DNA of 64,000 bases from an uncultured Lachnospiraceae bacterium. GTDB lineage: Bacteria; Bacillota; Clostridia; Lachnospirales; Lachnospiraceae. Under the pieces are notes generated by a model. That model saw nothing but the letters and a program-made list of their open reading frames with translations. It had not been told where the DNA came from and did not search any database. Shown piece by piece: positions 8,610-19,757 of the stretch. The stretch is from the NCBI GenBank assembly GCA_949840805.1, contig CATKXR010000004.1, forward strand, positions 94,325-158,324, read 5' to 3'. Position 1 is the stretch's first letter. Each line of letters opens with the position of its first letter. The position numbers were made by a program, and so were the translations under genes.

Positions 8610-9677
8610 ATGGCGAAAAAAAGAATTGCGGTGTTGTTTGGCGGACAGTCCTCGGAGCATGTGGTTTCCTGCATGTCTGCCGCCAACGTGATCGAACAGA
8701 TAGATACCCTGCGTTATGAGCTGTTTTTGATCGGTATTACAGAGGACGGCCGTTGGCTGAAGGCAGAGTCTGTGGAGGACATCAAATCCGGGGCATGGCG
8801 GACCGGCACCGTGGAGGCGGTAATCTCGCCGGACGCCACAAAAAAGGGCGTGGTCGTGACGGAAGAAGGCAGGAGCCGGCTGGTTGAAATTGATGTGGCA
8901 TTTCCCATTCTTCATGGTCCTTACGGGGAGGACGGCACCATCCAGGGGCTTCTGGAGCTGGCAAAGATTCCCTATGTGGGCTGCAATGTCCTGTCTTCCG
9001 CCGTCTGTATGGATAAGCTTTATACCAAGATTATTGTCGGTTCTTTGGGGATAAAGCAGGCGGACTATATACCGGTAATGGTGTGGAAGTTTAGAAAGGA
9101 CAGAGACGCCGTTGTGAGGCAGGTAGAGGAGCGTTTTTCCTACCCGGTCTTTATAAAGCCTGCCAATGCAGGTTCTTCCAGAGGAATCACAAAGGCGGGA
9201 AACCGTCAGCAGTTGATCGAGGGCCTGGAAGAAGCGGCCGGCCATGACAGGAAGCTTCTGGTGGAGGAGGCGGTCACAGGCCATGAGATCGAGTGCGCGG
9301 TGCTCGGAGGCGGCGAAAAGCCGGTTATGTCCTCGGGCGTGGGAGAGATCCTGCCAGGAGCCGAATTTTACGATTTTGACGCCAAATATTATAATGCCAA
9401 ATCCCGCACCGTGATTAACCCGGAGCTTCCGGGGGATTCTGTCATGGAAGTGAAAAAGGCGGCGGAGAAGATATTCAATGCCGTGGACGGTTACGGGCTG
9501 GCCCGGGTGGATTTCTTTGTGAAGGAGAACGGAGAAGTGATCTTTAACGAGATCAATACCATGCCCGGCTTCACCGCCATCAGCATGTATCCTGTGCTGT
9601 GGGAGGCCATGGGGCTTTCCAAACGTCTGCTGATTGATAAACTGATTCTGCTTGCCCTTGAGCGGAAGATGCAATGA
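8610..9677 (+). CDS. ddl: D-alanine--D-alanine ligase
   Basis: A 355-residue cytoplasmic ATP-grasp enzyme joining two D-alanines for peptidoglycan precursor synthesis. The N-terminal FGGQSSEHVVS motif, the ATP-binding loop KPANAGSSRGI and the metal-binding EINTMPGFT motif are all present. The omega-loop region keeps tyrosines (EFYDFDAKYYNAKSRT), which favours an ordinary D-Ala-D-Ala ligase over a VanA-type depsipeptide ligase, although sequence reading alone is not decisive. Start ATG 8610 behind AGGAGG. It is followed at 27 bp by murI, a natural partner that supplies D-glutamate for the same pathway. Confidence 0.93.
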   Translation: MAKKRIAVLFGGQSSEHVVSCMSAANVIEQIDTLRYELFLIGITEDGRWLKAESVEDIKSGAWRTGTVEAVISPDATKKGVVVTEEGRSRLVEIDVAFPILHGPYGEDGTIQGLLELAKIPYVGCNVLSSAVCMDKLYTKIIVGSLGIKQADYIPVMVWKFRKDRDAVVRQVEERFSYPVFIKPANAGSSRGITKAGNRQQLIEGLEEAAGHDRKLLVEEAVTGHEIECAVLGGGEKPVMSSGVGEILPGAEFYDFDAKYYNAKSRTVINPELPGDSVMEVKKAAEKIFNAVDGYGLARVDFFVKENGEVIFNEINTMPGFTAISMYPVLWEAMGLSKRLLIDKLILLALERKMQ

Positions 9678-9704
9678 GAGGAACAAAGAAAGAGGACAAA
9701 AGCT

Positions 9705-10523
9705 ATGGACAGAAATGCACCGGTAGGGATTTTTGATTCCGGCGTGGGAGGGCTGACCGTGGCCAGGGAGATCATACGCCAGATACCGGAGGAGCGGATC
9801 GTGTATTTTGGAGATACGGCCCGGCTGCCTTATGGAAGTAAATCAAAGGATACGGTGATCCGGTATTCCCGCCAGATCATCCGTTTTCTTAGGACCATGG
9901 ATGTAAAAGCCATTGTAGTTGCCTGCAATACGGCCAGCGCCTATGCCCTGGATGTGATACAGGCGGAATCGGATATTCCGGTGATCGGGGTGATCAATGC
10001 AGGAGCACGTACCGCCATCCATGCCACCCGCAACGGCAGAATCGGAATCATCGGTACGGAAGGCACTGTCAACAGCGGCATTTATACAGAGGTTATGCGG
10101 CAGTTGAAGCCGGATATAGAGGTGTTTGGGAAATCCTGTCCCCTGTTTGTGCCGTTAGTGGAAGAAGGGCTTTTGCATGATTCCGTGACGGATGAGATTG
10201 CTTCCCGGTATTTAAGCGTGCTGAAGGGAAAATATATTGATACCCTGGTGCTGGGATGCACCCATTATCCGCTGCTGCGCTCCACCATCCGCCGGCTGAT
10301 GGGGGAGGCGGTGACTCTGGTCAACCCGGCTTATGAGACCGCCCTGGAGTTGCGGGAACTTTTGAAAAGCCGGGATATGAACCGGCAGGAGCAGATGCCC
10401 TTTGAAGGGGAAAAGTATCAGTTTTTTGTCAGTGATCTGGCAGAGAAATTCACGGATTTTGCCACGGCGATCCTGCCAGGCGAGGTGAAGGAGACAAAAC
10501 AGATTTCGGTTGAGGACTATTGA
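9705..10523 (+). CDS. murI: Glutamate racemase
   Basis: A 272-residue cofactor-independent racemase converting L- to D-glutamate for peptidoglycan. The diagnostic motifs are FDSGVGGLTV (about 10-19), ACNTAS with catalytic Cys74, and GCTHYPLL with catalytic Cys185. Full length for the family. Lies 27 bp after ddl and before a DUF1934 gene, and the three appear to form one transcription unit ending at the hairpin at 11075-11110. Confidence 0.95.
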   Translation: MDRNAPVGIFDSGVGGLTVAREIIRQIPEERIVYFGDTARLPYGSKSKDTVIRYSRQIIRFLRTMDVKAIVVACNTASAYALDVIQAESDIPVIGVINAGARTAIHATRNGRIGIIGTEGTVNSGIYTEVMRQLKPDIEVFGKSCPLFVPLVEEGLLHDSVTDEIASRYLSVLKGKYIDTLVLGCTHYPLLRSTIRRLMGEAVTLVNPAYETALELRELLKSRDMNRQEQMPFEGEKYQFFVSDLAEKFTDFATAILPGEVKETKQISVEDY

Positions 10524-10578
10524 TTGCGCGTAACCGTTGCGGATGGATGCCTTTTGACGGACATTAAGGGGGAAACCT

Positions 10579-11019
10579 ATGACAAGAGATGTTTTAATAC
10601 GGATCAGCGGCCTGCAGGCAGTGGATGGAGATACCAACGACGTGGAAATCATCACCACCGGAGATTATTTTCTGAAGAACGGAAAGCATTATGTGATTTA
10701 TGAGGAAATGATGGAAGGGTTTGAGGGAAATGTCCGAAACACGGTAAAGATCACCCCGGATGTGATGGATATCCGGAAACAGGGGATAATCGGCACCCAT
10801 ATGACTTTTGAACTGGATAAAAAAAGCGAGACCCGCTATGCCACGCCTTTGGGAGATTTTGTGGTGGAGATCAGCACCAACCGGATCCGGATCGAGGAGC
10901 AGGAAGACAGCCTGAAGGTATCGGTGGATTATTCTTTGGGAATCAATTATCAGCATGTGTCGGATAACAGTATTGTCATGGATATCTGTTCCCGGGAAAA
11001 GGCGCAGCTCCGGCTGTAA
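10579..11019 (+). CDS. DUF1934 domain protein (YwiB-like)
   Basis: A 146-residue protein with the DUF1934 pattern: an N-terminal strand VLIRISGLQ, a central Y-V-I-Y-E-E, and a C-terminal beta-rich part ending LKVSVDYSLGINYQ. Members are small lipocalin-like barrels of unknown function in Firmicutes, often beside cell-wall or translation genes. Start ATG 10579 behind AAGGGGG. It is the third gene behind ddl and murI. No catalytic residues can be proposed. Confidence 0.8.
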   Translation: MTRDVLIRISGLQAVDGDTNDVEIITTGDYFLKNGKHYVIYEEMMEGFEGNVRNTVKITPDVMDIRKQGIIGTHMTFELDKKSETRYATPLGDFVVEISTNRIRIEEQEDSLKVSVDYSLGINYQHVSDNSIVMDICSREKAQLRL

Positions 11020-11074
11020 GACGGGCAGATGCAGGTATGCCGCAAAATGAGATAAAGTAGGATAATTAGGATAA

Positions 11075-11110
11075 AAAACGGATTCTTTCCCGGCGGGAAG
11101 AATCCGTTTT
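11075..11110. terminator. Bidirectional intrinsic terminator
   Basis: An inverted repeat of AAAACGGATTCTT and AAGAATCCGTTTT with a GC-rich centre and A/T tracts on both sides. It separates the ddl-murI-DUF1934 unit from the convergent small membrane protein gene. Confidence 0.85.
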
Positions 11111-11115
11111 CGATG

Positions 11116-11613
11116 TTATTTTGATTTCTTTTTCTTGCTTTTGGGAGACTCGTCCTTCTTTTCGTTCTTGTCCTTTTTGAAGCGGGCGAAAAAGCCTTTC
11201 TTTTTGGGGAGTGGCGTGACGGAACCGCCCCGGACGCTTTTGATATCGGTTATGTAGATTCCGCTGACCACAACCTTTGCTTCTGTCTTTATGGGAAGAA
11301 GCGCGAAAACCCGTTCGTCCGCCATCAGAGTCATGACCTTGGGCCCGACTTTTGCCTTGACGATGGGAACCTTCGCCCAGCGCATGTATTTGGGCGTCTG
11401 TTCGTAAACCATCTTTGGAAGTCCCGCATCTTTGATTTTCATCTTCTTTTTGTCAATGACCAGCATGGATACGGTCTGCTTGGCGGCCTCTAAAAGCGCC
11501 TGCTGTTCTACCTGCCTTTTTTCCAGCTTCCTTCCCAGAAAGTACAGGACTACCAGTGCCACTGCGGCAATGACCAGGATTACGATCAGTATCCTGAAAA
11601 TTAATTCCATCAT
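11116..11613 (-). CDS. Small membrane-anchored protein with Lys-rich tail
   Basis: A 165-residue protein not recognised by name. One N-terminal transmembrane helix (about residues 4-27) is followed by a basic segment, a short globular domain (about 35-130) and a C-terminal tail of alternating Lys, Ser and Glu/Asp that is probably disordered. The ATG at 11613 is preferred because GGAGGT (11621-11626, minus strand) sits 7 nt before it; the TTG at 11628 overlaps that ribosome site and is unlikely. The gene is transcribed convergently with murI and its promoter region abuts that of rpoB. Confidence 0.7.
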   Translation of the reverse strand: MMELIFRILIVILVIAAVALVVLYFLGRKLEKRQVEQQALLEAAKQTVSMLVIDKKKMKIKDAGLPKMVYEQTPKYMRWAKVPIVKAKVGPKVMTLMADERVFALLPIKTEAKVVVSGIYITDIKSVRGGSVTPLPKKKGFFARFKKDKNEKKDESPKSKKKKSK

Positions 11614-11705
11614 GGGGAATACCTCCAATATGATCTTTGAGTATCAGGTAAAAACCTGCCCAAACAGTATACCATTTTTTTAAGGATTTTGCAAGAAGAA
11701 AAAAC

Positions 11706-11734
11706 TTGACACCTTGACAGGGCTATGATATTAT
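11706..11734 (+). promoter_or_regulatory. rpoBC promoter
   Basis: TTGACA (11706-11711), 17 bp, TATTAT (11729-11734). A second TTGACA at 11714 has no matching -10. The leader would be about 75 nt. No rplJ-rplL genes lie upstream, so rpoBC has its own promoter here rather than being read from a ribosomal protein operon. Confidence 0.75.
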
Positions 11735-11816
11735 GGAATGTGCTCTATTGTGGCATGATGGGTTTTTTGCGCCCTTGCGCCGCAAAATCGAAAATATAAC
11801 AGGGGTGAAAACGTCA

Positions 11817-14800
11817 ATGGAGAAAAGCAGAATGCGCCCGGTATCGACCGGGAAAAGCGCCAGAATGAGCTTCTCAAGGCAGAAGGAAGTTCTTGAGATG
11901 CCAAACCTGATTGAGATCCAGAAAGTCTCCTATCAGTGGTTCCTCGATGAGGGGTTGAAAGAAGTATTCGAAGATATTTCCCCAATCTCCGACTTTGCCG
12001 GGCATTTAAGCCTGGAGTTCGTGGATTTTACCTTGTGCAGAGATAAGGTGAAGTACTCCATTGAGGAATGCAAAGAACGCGACGCCACTTACGCGGCTCC
12101 TCTGGAAGTCCGGGTAAGGCTTTACAATAAGGATAAAGAAGAGATCAATGAGCACGTGATCTTCATGGGTGATCTTCCTCTTATGACCGATACCGGTTCC
12201 TTTGTAATCAACGGGGCGGAGCGGGTTATTGTCAGCCAGCTTGTGCGCTCCCCTGGTATTTATTATGGCATCGGCCATGACAAGGTGGGAAAGGAGCTTT
12301 ATAGCTGTACCGTGATTCCCAACCGGGGGGCATGGCTGGAATATGAGACGGATTCCAATGATATATTTTACGTGCGTGTGGACCGTACCAGAAAGGTTCC
12401 GGTGACTGTATTAATCCGGGCCCTGGGCTACGGCACTAATGCGGAAATCATAGAACTGTTCGGCGAGGAACCGAAGCTTCTGGCAAGCTTTGGCAAAGAT
12501 ACTTCCGACAACTATCAGGACGGCCTGCTGGAACTGTACAAAAAGATCCGTCCCGGAGAGCCGCTGTCCGTGGACAGCGCCGAGAGCCTGCTCAACAGCA
12601 TGTTCTTTGATCCGAGACGTTACGATCTGGCAAAGGTCGGCAGATATAAGTTTAATAAGAAGCTCCACTTTAAAAACCGTTTAAAGGGCCAGACCCTGGC
12701 AGAGGATGTGGTGGATCTGGATACCGGAGAGGTTCTGGCCGAGGCGGGTACCGTGCTGGATAAGGATCTGGGAGAGAAGATCCAGAACGCCGGCGTGCCT
12801 TTCGTATATATCCAGGGGCCGGAGCGCAACTACAAGATCCTGTCCAATATGATGGTGGATCTGGCGGGCTATGTGGATTTTGATCCGGAGGAAGCGGGAA
12901 TTACGGAATTAGTATATTACCCGGCCCTCAAAACTATTCTGGAAGAAGCTGGCGGGGATGCGGCCGTTCTCAAGGATCTGGTGCAGCGGAATGCAACGGA
13001 GCTTGTGCCAAAGCATATTACAAAGGAAGATATTGTCGCTTCTATTAATTATAATATGCATCTGGAAGGCGCCATCGGCACGGCAGACGATATTGACCAT
13101 CTGGGCAACCGGCGGATCCGCGCCGTGGGAGAGCTTCTGCAGAACCAGTACCGGATCGGCCTTTCCAGGATGGAGAGGGTGGTGCGGGAGCGGATGACCA
13201 CCCAGGATATGGACGGCATTACCCCGCAGTCCCTTATCAATATCAAGCCTGTGACGGCGGCAGTGAAGGAGTTTTTCGGAAGCTCCCAGTTGTCCCAGTT
13301 CATGGACCAGAACAACCCTCTGGCAGAGCTGACCCACAAGCGGCGTCTTTCTGCCCTGGGACCCGGCGGCCTTTCCAGGGAACGTGCAGGATTTGAGGTG
13401 CGTGACGTCCATTATACCCATTACGGCAGGATGTGTCCCATTGAGACCCCTGAAGGTCCCAATATCGGCCTGATCAATTCCCTGGCGACTTATGCCCGGG
13501 TAAATCAGTATGGTTTCATCGAGGCGCCCTACCGGGTGGTAGATAAGACGGACAAGGCCAATCCGGTAGTTACGGATGAGGTGGTTTATCTGACCGCCGA
13601 CGAGGAAGACAATTTTATTGTGGCCCAGGCGAACGAGCCTTTGGACGAAGAAGGCCATTTTGTGCGGAACAATGTTTCTGGGCGTTTCCGTGAAGAGACG
13701 TCCGCGTTCCAGAAGAGCACGATCGATTTGATGGATGTGTCCCCCAAGATGGTATTTTCCGTGGCCACTTCCATGATCCCGTTTTTGGAGAACGATGATG
13801 CCAACCGGGCGCTGATGGGTTCCAACATGCAGCGTCAGGCGGTTCCCCTTCTGACTACGGAGGCGCCGGTGGTAGGGACGGGAATCGAGGCGAAGGCGGC
13901 GGTGGACTCCGGTGTCTGCGTGCTGGCCCGCCATGCCGGCGTGGTAGAGCGCTCGGCCAGCAATGAGATCATTATACGCAGAGATGACAACGGGAACCGG
14001 GAAGTTTACCACCTGACCAAGTTTAAGAGAAGCAACCAGTCCAACTGTTACAACCAAAAGCCTATTGTGTACAAGGGCGACCATGTGGAGGCGGGAGAGG
14101 TGATTGCAGACGGCCCATCCACCCAGAACGGAGAGATCGCCCTGGGGAAGAATCCTCTTATCGGGTTTATGACATGGGAAGGCTACAACTACGAAGACGC
14201 GGTTCTGCTTTCGGAGCGTCTGGTACGGGAGGATGTCTATACGTCCGTTCACATTGAGGAGTATGAGGCGGAAGCCCGCGATACCAAATTGGGACCAGAG
14301 GAGATCACCAGGGATGTTCCGGGAGTAGGTGATGATGCGTTAAAGGATCTGGATGAGCGAGGAATCATACGGATCGGCGCGGAAGTCCGTGCCGGAGATA
14401 TTCTGGTGGGAAAAGTGACTCCCAAGGGAGAGACGGAGCTGACGGCGGAAGAACGTCTTCTGCGGGCGATCTTCGGCGAGAAGGCGCGGGAGGTAAGAGA
14501 TACTTCTTTGAAGGTGCCTCACGGCGCGTATGGAATTATAGTGGATGCCAAAGTCTTTACCAGGGAGAACGGGGATGAGCTGTCTCCGGGAGTCAACGAG
14601 ACGGTCCGGATTTATATTGCCCAGAAGCGTAAGATCTCCGTGGGAGACAAGATGGCAGGAAGACACGGCAACAAGGGTGTGGTCTCCCGTGTGCTGCCTG
14701 TGGAGGATATGCCGTTTCTGCCTAACGGGCGTCCCCTGGATATTGTATTGAACCCTCTGGGCGTGCCGTCCCGTATGAATATCGGGCAGGTGCTGGAGAT

Positions 14801-15701
14801 CCACCTGAGCCTTGCGGCCAAGGCATTGGGCTTTAATATTGCCACCCCGGTATTTGACGGGGCGGATGAGGTGGATATCATGGACACCTTAAGCATTGCC
14901 AATGATTATGTCAATTCCTCCTGGGAGGAGTTTTATGAGAAATACAAAGATACGGTGAAGCCGGAGGTTATGGACTATTTAGGTTCTCACCTGGAACACA
15001 GGGAGCTGTGGAAGGGCGTGAAGATCAACCGTGACGGAAAAGTCCGCCTCCGCGACGGGCGTACAGGAGAATATTTTGACAGTCCCGTCACCATCGGCCA
15101 CATGCATTACCTGAAGCTGCATCATCTGGTAGATGATAAGATCCATGCCCGTTCTACCGGCCCATACTCTTTGGTGACACAGCAGCCTTTGGGCGGAAAA
15201 GCCCAGTTCGGCGGACAGCGTTTCGGAGAGATGGAAGTGTGGGCGTTAGAGGCCTATGGCGCTTCCTATACCCTGCAGGAGATTCTTACGGTCAAGTCCG
15301 ATGACGTGGTAGGGCGTGTGAAGACCTATGAGGCGATCATCAAGGGCGAGAATATTCCGGAGTCAGGAATTCCGGAGTCGTTTAAGGTATTGTTAAAGGA
15401 ACTTCAGTCTCTCTGCCTGGATGTGCGGGTGCTGCGTGACGACAACACGGAGGTGGAGATTGGCGAGAATATTGACTACAGCGATACAGATCTGCGTTCC
15501 ATCATTGAGGGAGACCGTGGCTACGGCCAGGATGAATCCTTTGGCGATTACGGCTATCAGCAGCAGGAGTTTTCCGGCGGCGAGCTGGTAGACATAGATG
15601 CAGATGCCGTGGAAGAGGATGAGGACGACAGTGATTATGATGATTATGATGATGCCGATTTTGAGGAGCCCTCAGATTTAGAACCTTCAGATTTGGAATA
15701 G
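11817..15701 (+). CDS. rpoB: RNA polymerase beta subunit
   Basis: The catalytic beta subunit, 1294 residues from ATG 11817 ([20 protein letters not shown]). An in-frame ATG further upstream at 11733 lies in the promoter and is not the start. The rifampicin-site cluster (about residues 488-520) reads [20 protein letters not shown] with the later [11 protein letters not shown], so the His and Ser positions most often changed in resistance are wild type. The C-terminal end carries an acidic extension: by my count 22 of the last 41 residues are Asp or Glu, finishing with a duplicated EPSDLE-type motif. It is followed at 50 bp by rpoC. Confidence 0.97.
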   Translation: MEKSRMRPVSTGKSARMSFSRQKEVLEMPNLIEIQKVSYQWFLDEGLKEVFEDISPISDFAGHLSLEFVDFTLCRDKVKYSIEECKERDATYAAPLEVRVRLYNKDKEEINEHVIFMGDLPLMTDTGSFVINGAERVIVSQLVRSPGIYYGIGHDKVGKELYSCTVIPNRGAWLEYETDSNDIFYVRVDRTRKVPVTVLIRALGYGTNAEIIELFGEEPKLLASFGKDTSDNYQDGLLELYKKIRPGEPLSVDSAESLLNSMFFDPRRYDLAKVGRYKFNKKLHFKNRLKGQTLAEDVVDLDTGEVLAEAGTVLDKDLGEKIQNAGVPFVYIQGPERNYKILSNMMVDLAGYVDFDPEEAGITELVYYPALKTILEEAGGDAAVLKDLVQRNATELVPKHITKEDIVASINYNMHLEGAIGTADDIDHLGNRRIRAVGELLQNQYRIGLSRMERVVRERMTTQDMDGITPQSLINIKPVTAAVKEFFGSSQLSQFMDQNNPLAELTHKRRLSALGPGGLSRERAGFEVRDVHYTHYGRMCPIETPEGPNIGLINSLATYARVNQYGFIEAPYRVVDKTDKANPVVTDEVVYLTADEEDNFIVAQANEPLDEEGHFVRNNVSGRFREETSAFQKSTIDLMDVSPKMVFSVATSMIPFLENDDANRALMGSNMQRQAVPLLTTEAPVVGTGIEAKAAVDSGVCVLARHAGVVERSASNEIIIRRDDNGNREVYHLTKFKRSNQSNCYNQKPIVYKGDHVEAGEVIADGPSTQNGEIALGKNPLIGFMTWEGYNYEDAVLLSERLVREDVYTSVHIEEYEAEARDTKLGPEEITRDVPGVGDDALKDLDERGIIRIGAEVRAGDILVGKVTPKGETELTAEERLLRAIFGEKAREVRDTSLKVPHGAYGIIVDAKVFTRENGDELSPGVNETVRIYIAQKRKISVGDKMAGRHGNKGVVSRVLPVEDMPFLPNGRPLDIVLNPLGVPSRMNIGQVLEIHLSLAAKALGFNIATPVFDGADEVDIMDTLSIANDYVNSSWEEFYEKYKDTVKPEVMDYLGSHLEHRELWKGVKINRDGKVRLRDGRTGEYFDSPVTIGHMHYLKLHHLVDDKIHARSTGPYSLVTQQPLGGKAQFGGQRFGEMEVWALEAYGASYTLQEILTVKSDDVVGRVKTYEAIIKGENIPESGIPESFKVLLKELQSLCLDVRVLRDDNTEVEIGENIDYSDTDLRSIIEGDRGYGQDESFGDYGYQQQEFSGGELVDIDADAVEEDEDDSDYDDYDDADFEEPSDLEPSDLE

Positions 15702-15751
15702 GAGGCCCGGCAGAAACGGAAGCAATTTAATGATAGAAGGGAGTATCGCTC

Positions 15752-18700
15752 ATGCCAGAGACAAATGAAACTTATCAGCCGTTGACATTTGATGCCATCA
15801 AAATCGGCCTGGCTTCTCCGGAGAAGATCCTGGAGTGGTCTCACGGTGAAGTGAAAAAGCCGGAGACCATCAATTACCGGACTTTAAAACCGGAACGGGA
15901 CGGCCTGTTCTGTGAGAGGATCTTCGGCCCAAGCAAAGACTGGGAGTGTCATTGCGGCAAATATAAAAAGATTCGTTACAAAGGTGTAATCTGCGACCGA
16001 TGCGGCGTAGAAGTGACCAAGTCAAGCGTCCGGAGAGAGCGGATCGGCCATATTGACCTGGCGGCTCCTGTTTCCCATATCTGGTATTTTAAGGGGATTC
16101 CCAGCCGGATGGGGCTGATTCTTGACATTTCTCCGCGGGTGCTGGAGAAGGTGCTGTATTTTGCGTCTTATATCGTGCTGGATAAAGCCCAGACCAGCCT
16201 GCAGTATAAGCAGGTGCTCTCAGAGAAAGAATATCGCGAAGAACTGGAAAAGTGGGGGTACGGCGCGTTCCGTGTAGGGATGGGCGCCGAGGCAGTCCTG
16301 GAGCTTTTGCAGGCAATCGACCTGGAGAAAGAGTCCGAGATGCTCCGCAAAGAGCTTCGCGACTCCAGCGGCCAGAAGCGCGCCCGCATCATCAAGCGGC
16401 TTGAGGTGGTAGAAGCGTTCCGCAGCTCCGGCAATAAACCGGAATGGATGATTATGACAGTGATTCCGGTGATTCCGCCGGATATCCGTCCTATGGTGCA
16501 GTTGGACGGCGGCCGGTTTGCCACTTCCGACTTAAATGATCTGTACCGAAGGATTATCAACCGCAACAACCGTCTGGCCAGGCTTCTGGAGCTGGGGGCG
16601 CCGGATATTATCGTCCGCAACGAGAAGCGCATGCTGCAGGAAGCCGTGGACGCGCTGATTGACAACGGCAGGCGCGGCAGGCCGGTGACAGGGCCGGGCA
16701 ACCGCGCGTTAAAGTCGATTTCCGACATGTTAAAGGGAAAACAGGGCCGGTTCCGCCAGAACCTTTTAGGAAAGCGGGTGGACTATTCCGGGCGTTCCGT
16801 TATCGTCGTGGGCCCGGAACTGAAGATCTATCAGTGCGGTTTGCCAAAGGAGATGGCGATTGAGCTGTTTAAGCCATTTGTGATGAAGGAGCTTGTGCAG
16901 AACGGCACGGCTCACAATATAAAGAGCGCCAAGAAGATGGTGGAGCGTCTTCAGTCCGAGGTGTGGGATGTGCTGGAGGAAGTGATCAAGGAGCACCCGG
17001 TCATGCTGAACCGTGCCCCTACCCTTCACAGGCTGGGTATCCAGGCCTTTGAGCCGATCCTGGTAGAAGGTAAGGCCATCAAGCTGCATCCTCTTGTCTG
17101 TACGGCTTTTAATGCTGACTTTGACGGAGACCAGATGGCAGTCCACCTGCCTTTGTCGGTGGAAGCCCAGGCTGAATGCCGGTTTTTGCTGCTGTCTCCC
17201 AACAACCTGCTGAAGCCTTCTGACGGAGGCCTGGTGGCAGTCCCGTCCCAGGATATGGTGCTGGGGATCTACTACCTGACCCAGGAGAGGCCAGGCAGCA
17301 AAGGAGAAGGCAAGGCATTTAAGAGTGTCAACGAGGCGATCCTTGCCTATGAGAATAAGGTTGTGACCCTTCATTCCCGGATCAAAGCCCGGGTGACGAA
17401 AAAGATGGAGGACGGCACCATAAAGAGCGGGATCGTGGAGTCCACAGTGGGACGTTTCATCTTTAACGAGATCGTTCCCCAGGATTTGGGATTTGTGGAC
17501 CGGACCCAGGAGGAGAATGAGCTGAAGCTGGAAGTGGATTTCCATGTAGGAAAGAAGCAGCTCAAGCAGATCCTGGAAAAAGTATTTAACGTCCATGGAG
17601 CCACCCAGACGGCTATGACACTGGATGACATTAAAGCTATCGGATATAAATATTCCACCAGGGCGGCTATGACGGTGTCGATTTCCGACATGACGGTGCC
17701 GGCATCCAAACCGCAGCTTATTGCAGACGCCCAGGCCACGGTAGATAAGATTGCAAAGAATTTCCGCCGCGGTCTGATCACGGAGGAGGAGCGGTACAAA
17801 GAGGTTATCGAAACCTGGAAAAATACGGATGACCAGCTTACTCACGACCTGCTGAGCGGGCTGGATAAATACAACAACATTTTTATGATGGCAGACTCCG
17901 GAGCCCGTGGTTCTGACAAGCAGATCAAGCAGCTTGCAGGAATGCGCGGACTGATGGCGGATACTACCGGCCATACCATTGAGCTTCCTATCAAGTCGAA
18001 TTTCCGTGAGGGGCTGGACGTTCTGGAGTATTTCATCTCCGCCCATGGCGCGAGGAAGGGATTGTCGGATACGGCCCTGCGTACAGCGGACTCCGGATAC
18101 CTGACCCGCCGGCTGGTGGATGTGTCCCAGGATCTGATCGTCCGGGAGGTGGACTGCTGTGAAGGCAAGGATATTCCCTTTATGGAGATCAAGGCTTTTG
18201 CAGACGGCAAGGAGACCATCGAAGGCCTTCAGGAGAGGATTACCGGACGGTATATTGCAGAGACGATCACAGATCCGGATACGGGAGAGGTGGTAGTAAA
18301 GGCCAATCATATATGTACTCCCAAACGCGCGGCAGCAGTTATGAAGGTGCTTGAGAAGCAGGGAAGGGATTCCGTGAAGATCCGTACCGTGCTTACCTGT
18401 AAATCCCATATTGGTGTCTGCGCCAAGTGCTACGGAGCCAATATGGCTACCGGGCAGTCGGTGCAGGTGGGAGAGGCAGTAGGCATTATTGCGGCCCAGT
18501 CCATCGGTGAGCCGGGAACCCAGCTTACTATGCGTACCTTCCATACAGGCGGCGTGGCAGGCGGTGATATCACACAGGGTCTTCCTCGTGTGGAGGAGCT
18601 GTTTGAGGCCAGAAAACCGAAAGGCCTGGCCATTATTTCCGAATTTGGCGGCGTCGTCACCATCAAAGACACCAAAAAGAAGAGGGAGATCGTAGTGACG

Positions 18701-19516
18701 GATACGGAGACCGGCAATTCCAAGACGTACCTGATTCCCTACGGTTCCCGGATGAAAGTCCAGGATGAGCAGGTTATTGAAGCAGGCGATGAGCTGACGG
18801 AAGGAAGCGTAAATCCCCATGATATTTTAAAGATCAAGGGCGTCCGCGCGGTGCAGGATTATATGATCCGGGAAGTACAGCGGGTATACCGTCTCCAGGG
18901 CGTGGAGATCAATGACAAGCATGTGGAGATGATCGTCCGCCAGATGTTAAAGAAGATCAAAATCGAAGAGAGCGGCGACAGTGATGTACTGCCAGGTACA
19001 TCCATGGACGTGCTGGATTTCAATGAGATGAATGACGCTCTGATCGCTGACGGGAAGATTCCGGCAGAGGGCAAGAGGGTAATGCTGGGGATTACCAAGG
19101 CATCTCTTGCCACAGATTCATTCTTGTCGGCGGCATCTTTCCAGGAGACCACTAAGGTTCTGACAGAGGCAGCCATTAATGGCAAAGTCGACCATCTGAT
19201 CGGGCTGAAAGAGAATGTGCTGATCGGAAAGCTGATCCCGGCCGGTACGGGAATGAAGCGGTATCGTTCCGTGAAGCTGGATACGGATTTTGCCATGGAA
19301 GATGAGATCGTCTTAGGAGAGGATGACGAACAGGTTCCTCTTGCGGACGAGGGTGACGATATGATGGAGGAGGCTCCGGAAGTGTTTGATATTGACGACA
19401 GCGAGGAGCCGGATTTCCTTGAGGAGGATGAAATGCCGGGTGATTCGGAAGAGCCGGAGGAAGCCGGTCTGGAGGAACTGGCAGAGGCGGATGAGCCGGA
19501 AGAAGGATTGGATTAA
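15752..19516 (+). CDS. rpoC: RNA polymerase beta-prime subunit
   Basis: The beta-prime subunit, 1254 residues. The N-terminal zinc ribbon has Cys66, Cys68, Cys81 and Cys84; the active-site magnesium motif NADFDGD is at 454-460; and the second zinc site includes [11 protein letters not shown]. The protein ends in a strongly acidic tail: by my count 37 of the final 72 residues are Asp or Glu, with no Lys or Arg. The beta subunit also ends in an acidic tail, and such tails resemble in composition the C-terminus of the Firmicute delta subunit. Start ATG 15752 follows GAAGGGAG. The operon ends at the terminator just downstream. Confidence 0.97.
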   Translation: MPETNETYQPLTFDAIKIGLASPEKILEWSHGEVKKPETINYRTLKPERDGLFCERIFGPSKDWECHCGKYKKIRYKGVICDRCGVEVTKSSVRRERIGHIDLAAPVSHIWYFKGIPSRMGLILDISPRVLEKVLYFASYIVLDKAQTSLQYKQVLSEKEYREELEKWGYGAFRVGMGAEAVLELLQAIDLEKESEMLRKELRDSSGQKRARIIKRLEVVEAFRSSGNKPEWMIMTVIPVIPPDIRPMVQLDGGRFATSDLNDLYRRIINRNNRLARLLELGAPDIIVRNEKRMLQEAVDALIDNGRRGRPVTGPGNRALKSISDMLKGKQGRFRQNLLGKRVDYSGRSVIVVGPELKIYQCGLPKEMAIELFKPFVMKELVQNGTAHNIKSAKKMVERLQSEVWDVLEEVIKEHPVMLNRAPTLHRLGIQAFEPILVEGKAIKLHPLVCTAFNADFDGDQMAVHLPLSVEAQAECRFLLLSPNNLLKPSDGGLVAVPSQDMVLGIYYLTQERPGSKGEGKAFKSVNEAILAYENKVVTLHSRIKARVTKKMEDGTIKSGIVESTVGRFIFNEIVPQDLGFVDRTQEENELKLEVDFHVGKKQLKQILEKVFNVHGATQTAMTLDDIKAIGYKYSTRAAMTVSISDMTVPASKPQLIADAQATVDKIAKNFRRGLITEEERYKEVIETWKNTDDQLTHDLLSGLDKYNNIFMMADSGARGSDKQIKQLAGMRGLMADTTGHTIELPIKSNFREGLDVLEYFISAHGARKGLSDTALRTADSGYLTRRLVDVSQDLIVREVDCCEGKDIPFMEIKAFADGKETIEGLQERITGRYIAETITDPDTGEVVVKANHICTPKRAAAVMKVLEKQGRDSVKIRTVLTCKSHIGVCAKCYGANMATGQSVQVGEAVGIIAAQSIGEPGTQLTMRTFHTGGVAGGDITQGLPRVEELFEARKPKGLAIISEFGGVVTIKDTKKKREIVVTDTETGNSKTYLIPYGSRMKVQDEQVIEAGDELTEGSVNPHDILKIKGVRAVQDYMIREVQRVYRLQGVEINDKHVEMIVRQMLKKIKIEESGDSDVLPGTSMDVLDFNEMNDALIADGKIPAEGKRVMLGITKASLATDSFLSAASFQETTKVLTEAAINGKVDHLIGLKENVLIGKLIPAGTGMKRYRSVKLDTDFAMEDEIVLGEDDEQVPLADEGDDMMEEAPEVFDIDDSEEPDFLEEDEMPGDSEEPEEAGLEELAEADEPEEGLD

Positions 19517-19532
19517 AGAATAGATGAGAAAA

Positions 19533-19577
19533 AAGAAGGTTCTCTCGTAACGGAAAGCAGTTGCGGGGGAACCTTTT
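19533..19577 (+). terminator. rpoBC terminator
   Basis: An A-tract and AAGGTTC arm pair with GGAACCTT followed by a run of T, directly after the rpoC stop. Spacer of about 25 nt. Confidence 0.75.
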
Positions 19578-19615
19578 TTATTCGGGAACATGATATTGCG
19601 AAAGAATATAAATTA

Positions 19616-19665
19616 TGAAAATGGTTATCAAAATCATTGACAAATATCCCAAAGGGAGGTACAAT
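19616..19665 (+). promoter_or_regulatory. Fur-box-like site and promoter of the FeoB-associated peptide gene
   Basis: TGAAAATGGTTATCA (19616-19630) matches the 7-1-7 Fur consensus TGATAAT-N-ATTATCA at 12 of 14 positions. Six bases on is TTGACA (19637-19642), then 17 bp, then TACAAT (19660-19665). Iron-Fur binding at the upstream edge of this promoter would be expected to repress the small Cys-rich gene at 19758. Fur control is inferred from the site alone. Confidence 0.6.
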
Positions 19666-19757
19666 GCAAAAGAAGACGAGGACATTTCGTTCTGGTTATT
19701 TTTAGTTGTAGATTGCGGATACACGGAATAGAATGAAAAAGGAGGCACGGGGTTAAA

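Noticed and set aside
8256..9686. 476-codon open frame on the minus strand opposite ddl
   Set aside because: It is antisense to ddl and crosses spoIIR; the translation is low-complexity His/Leu/Arg-rich with no family features, typical of a codon-bias shadow.
8610..10523. Vancomycin-resistance type ligase/racemase cluster
   Set aside because: The ligase keeps the tyrosine-containing omega loop of ordinary Ddl, the racemase is a standard MurI, and no vanH, vanX or vanRS-like genes are adjacent.
12909..14252. 447-codon minus-strand open frame inside rpoB
   Set aside because: Shadow of rpoB; no ribosome site and no recognisable domain.
16766..18820. 684-codon minus-strand open frame inside rpoC
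   Set aside because: Long only because the antisense frame of rpoC lacks stops; the His/Leu-rich translation matches nothing.
19664..19705. 13-codon leader peptide ahead of the Cys-rich gene
   Set aside because: It has a nice GGGAGG, but its ATG overlaps the -10 box TACAAT, so it would not be in the transcript from that promoter.
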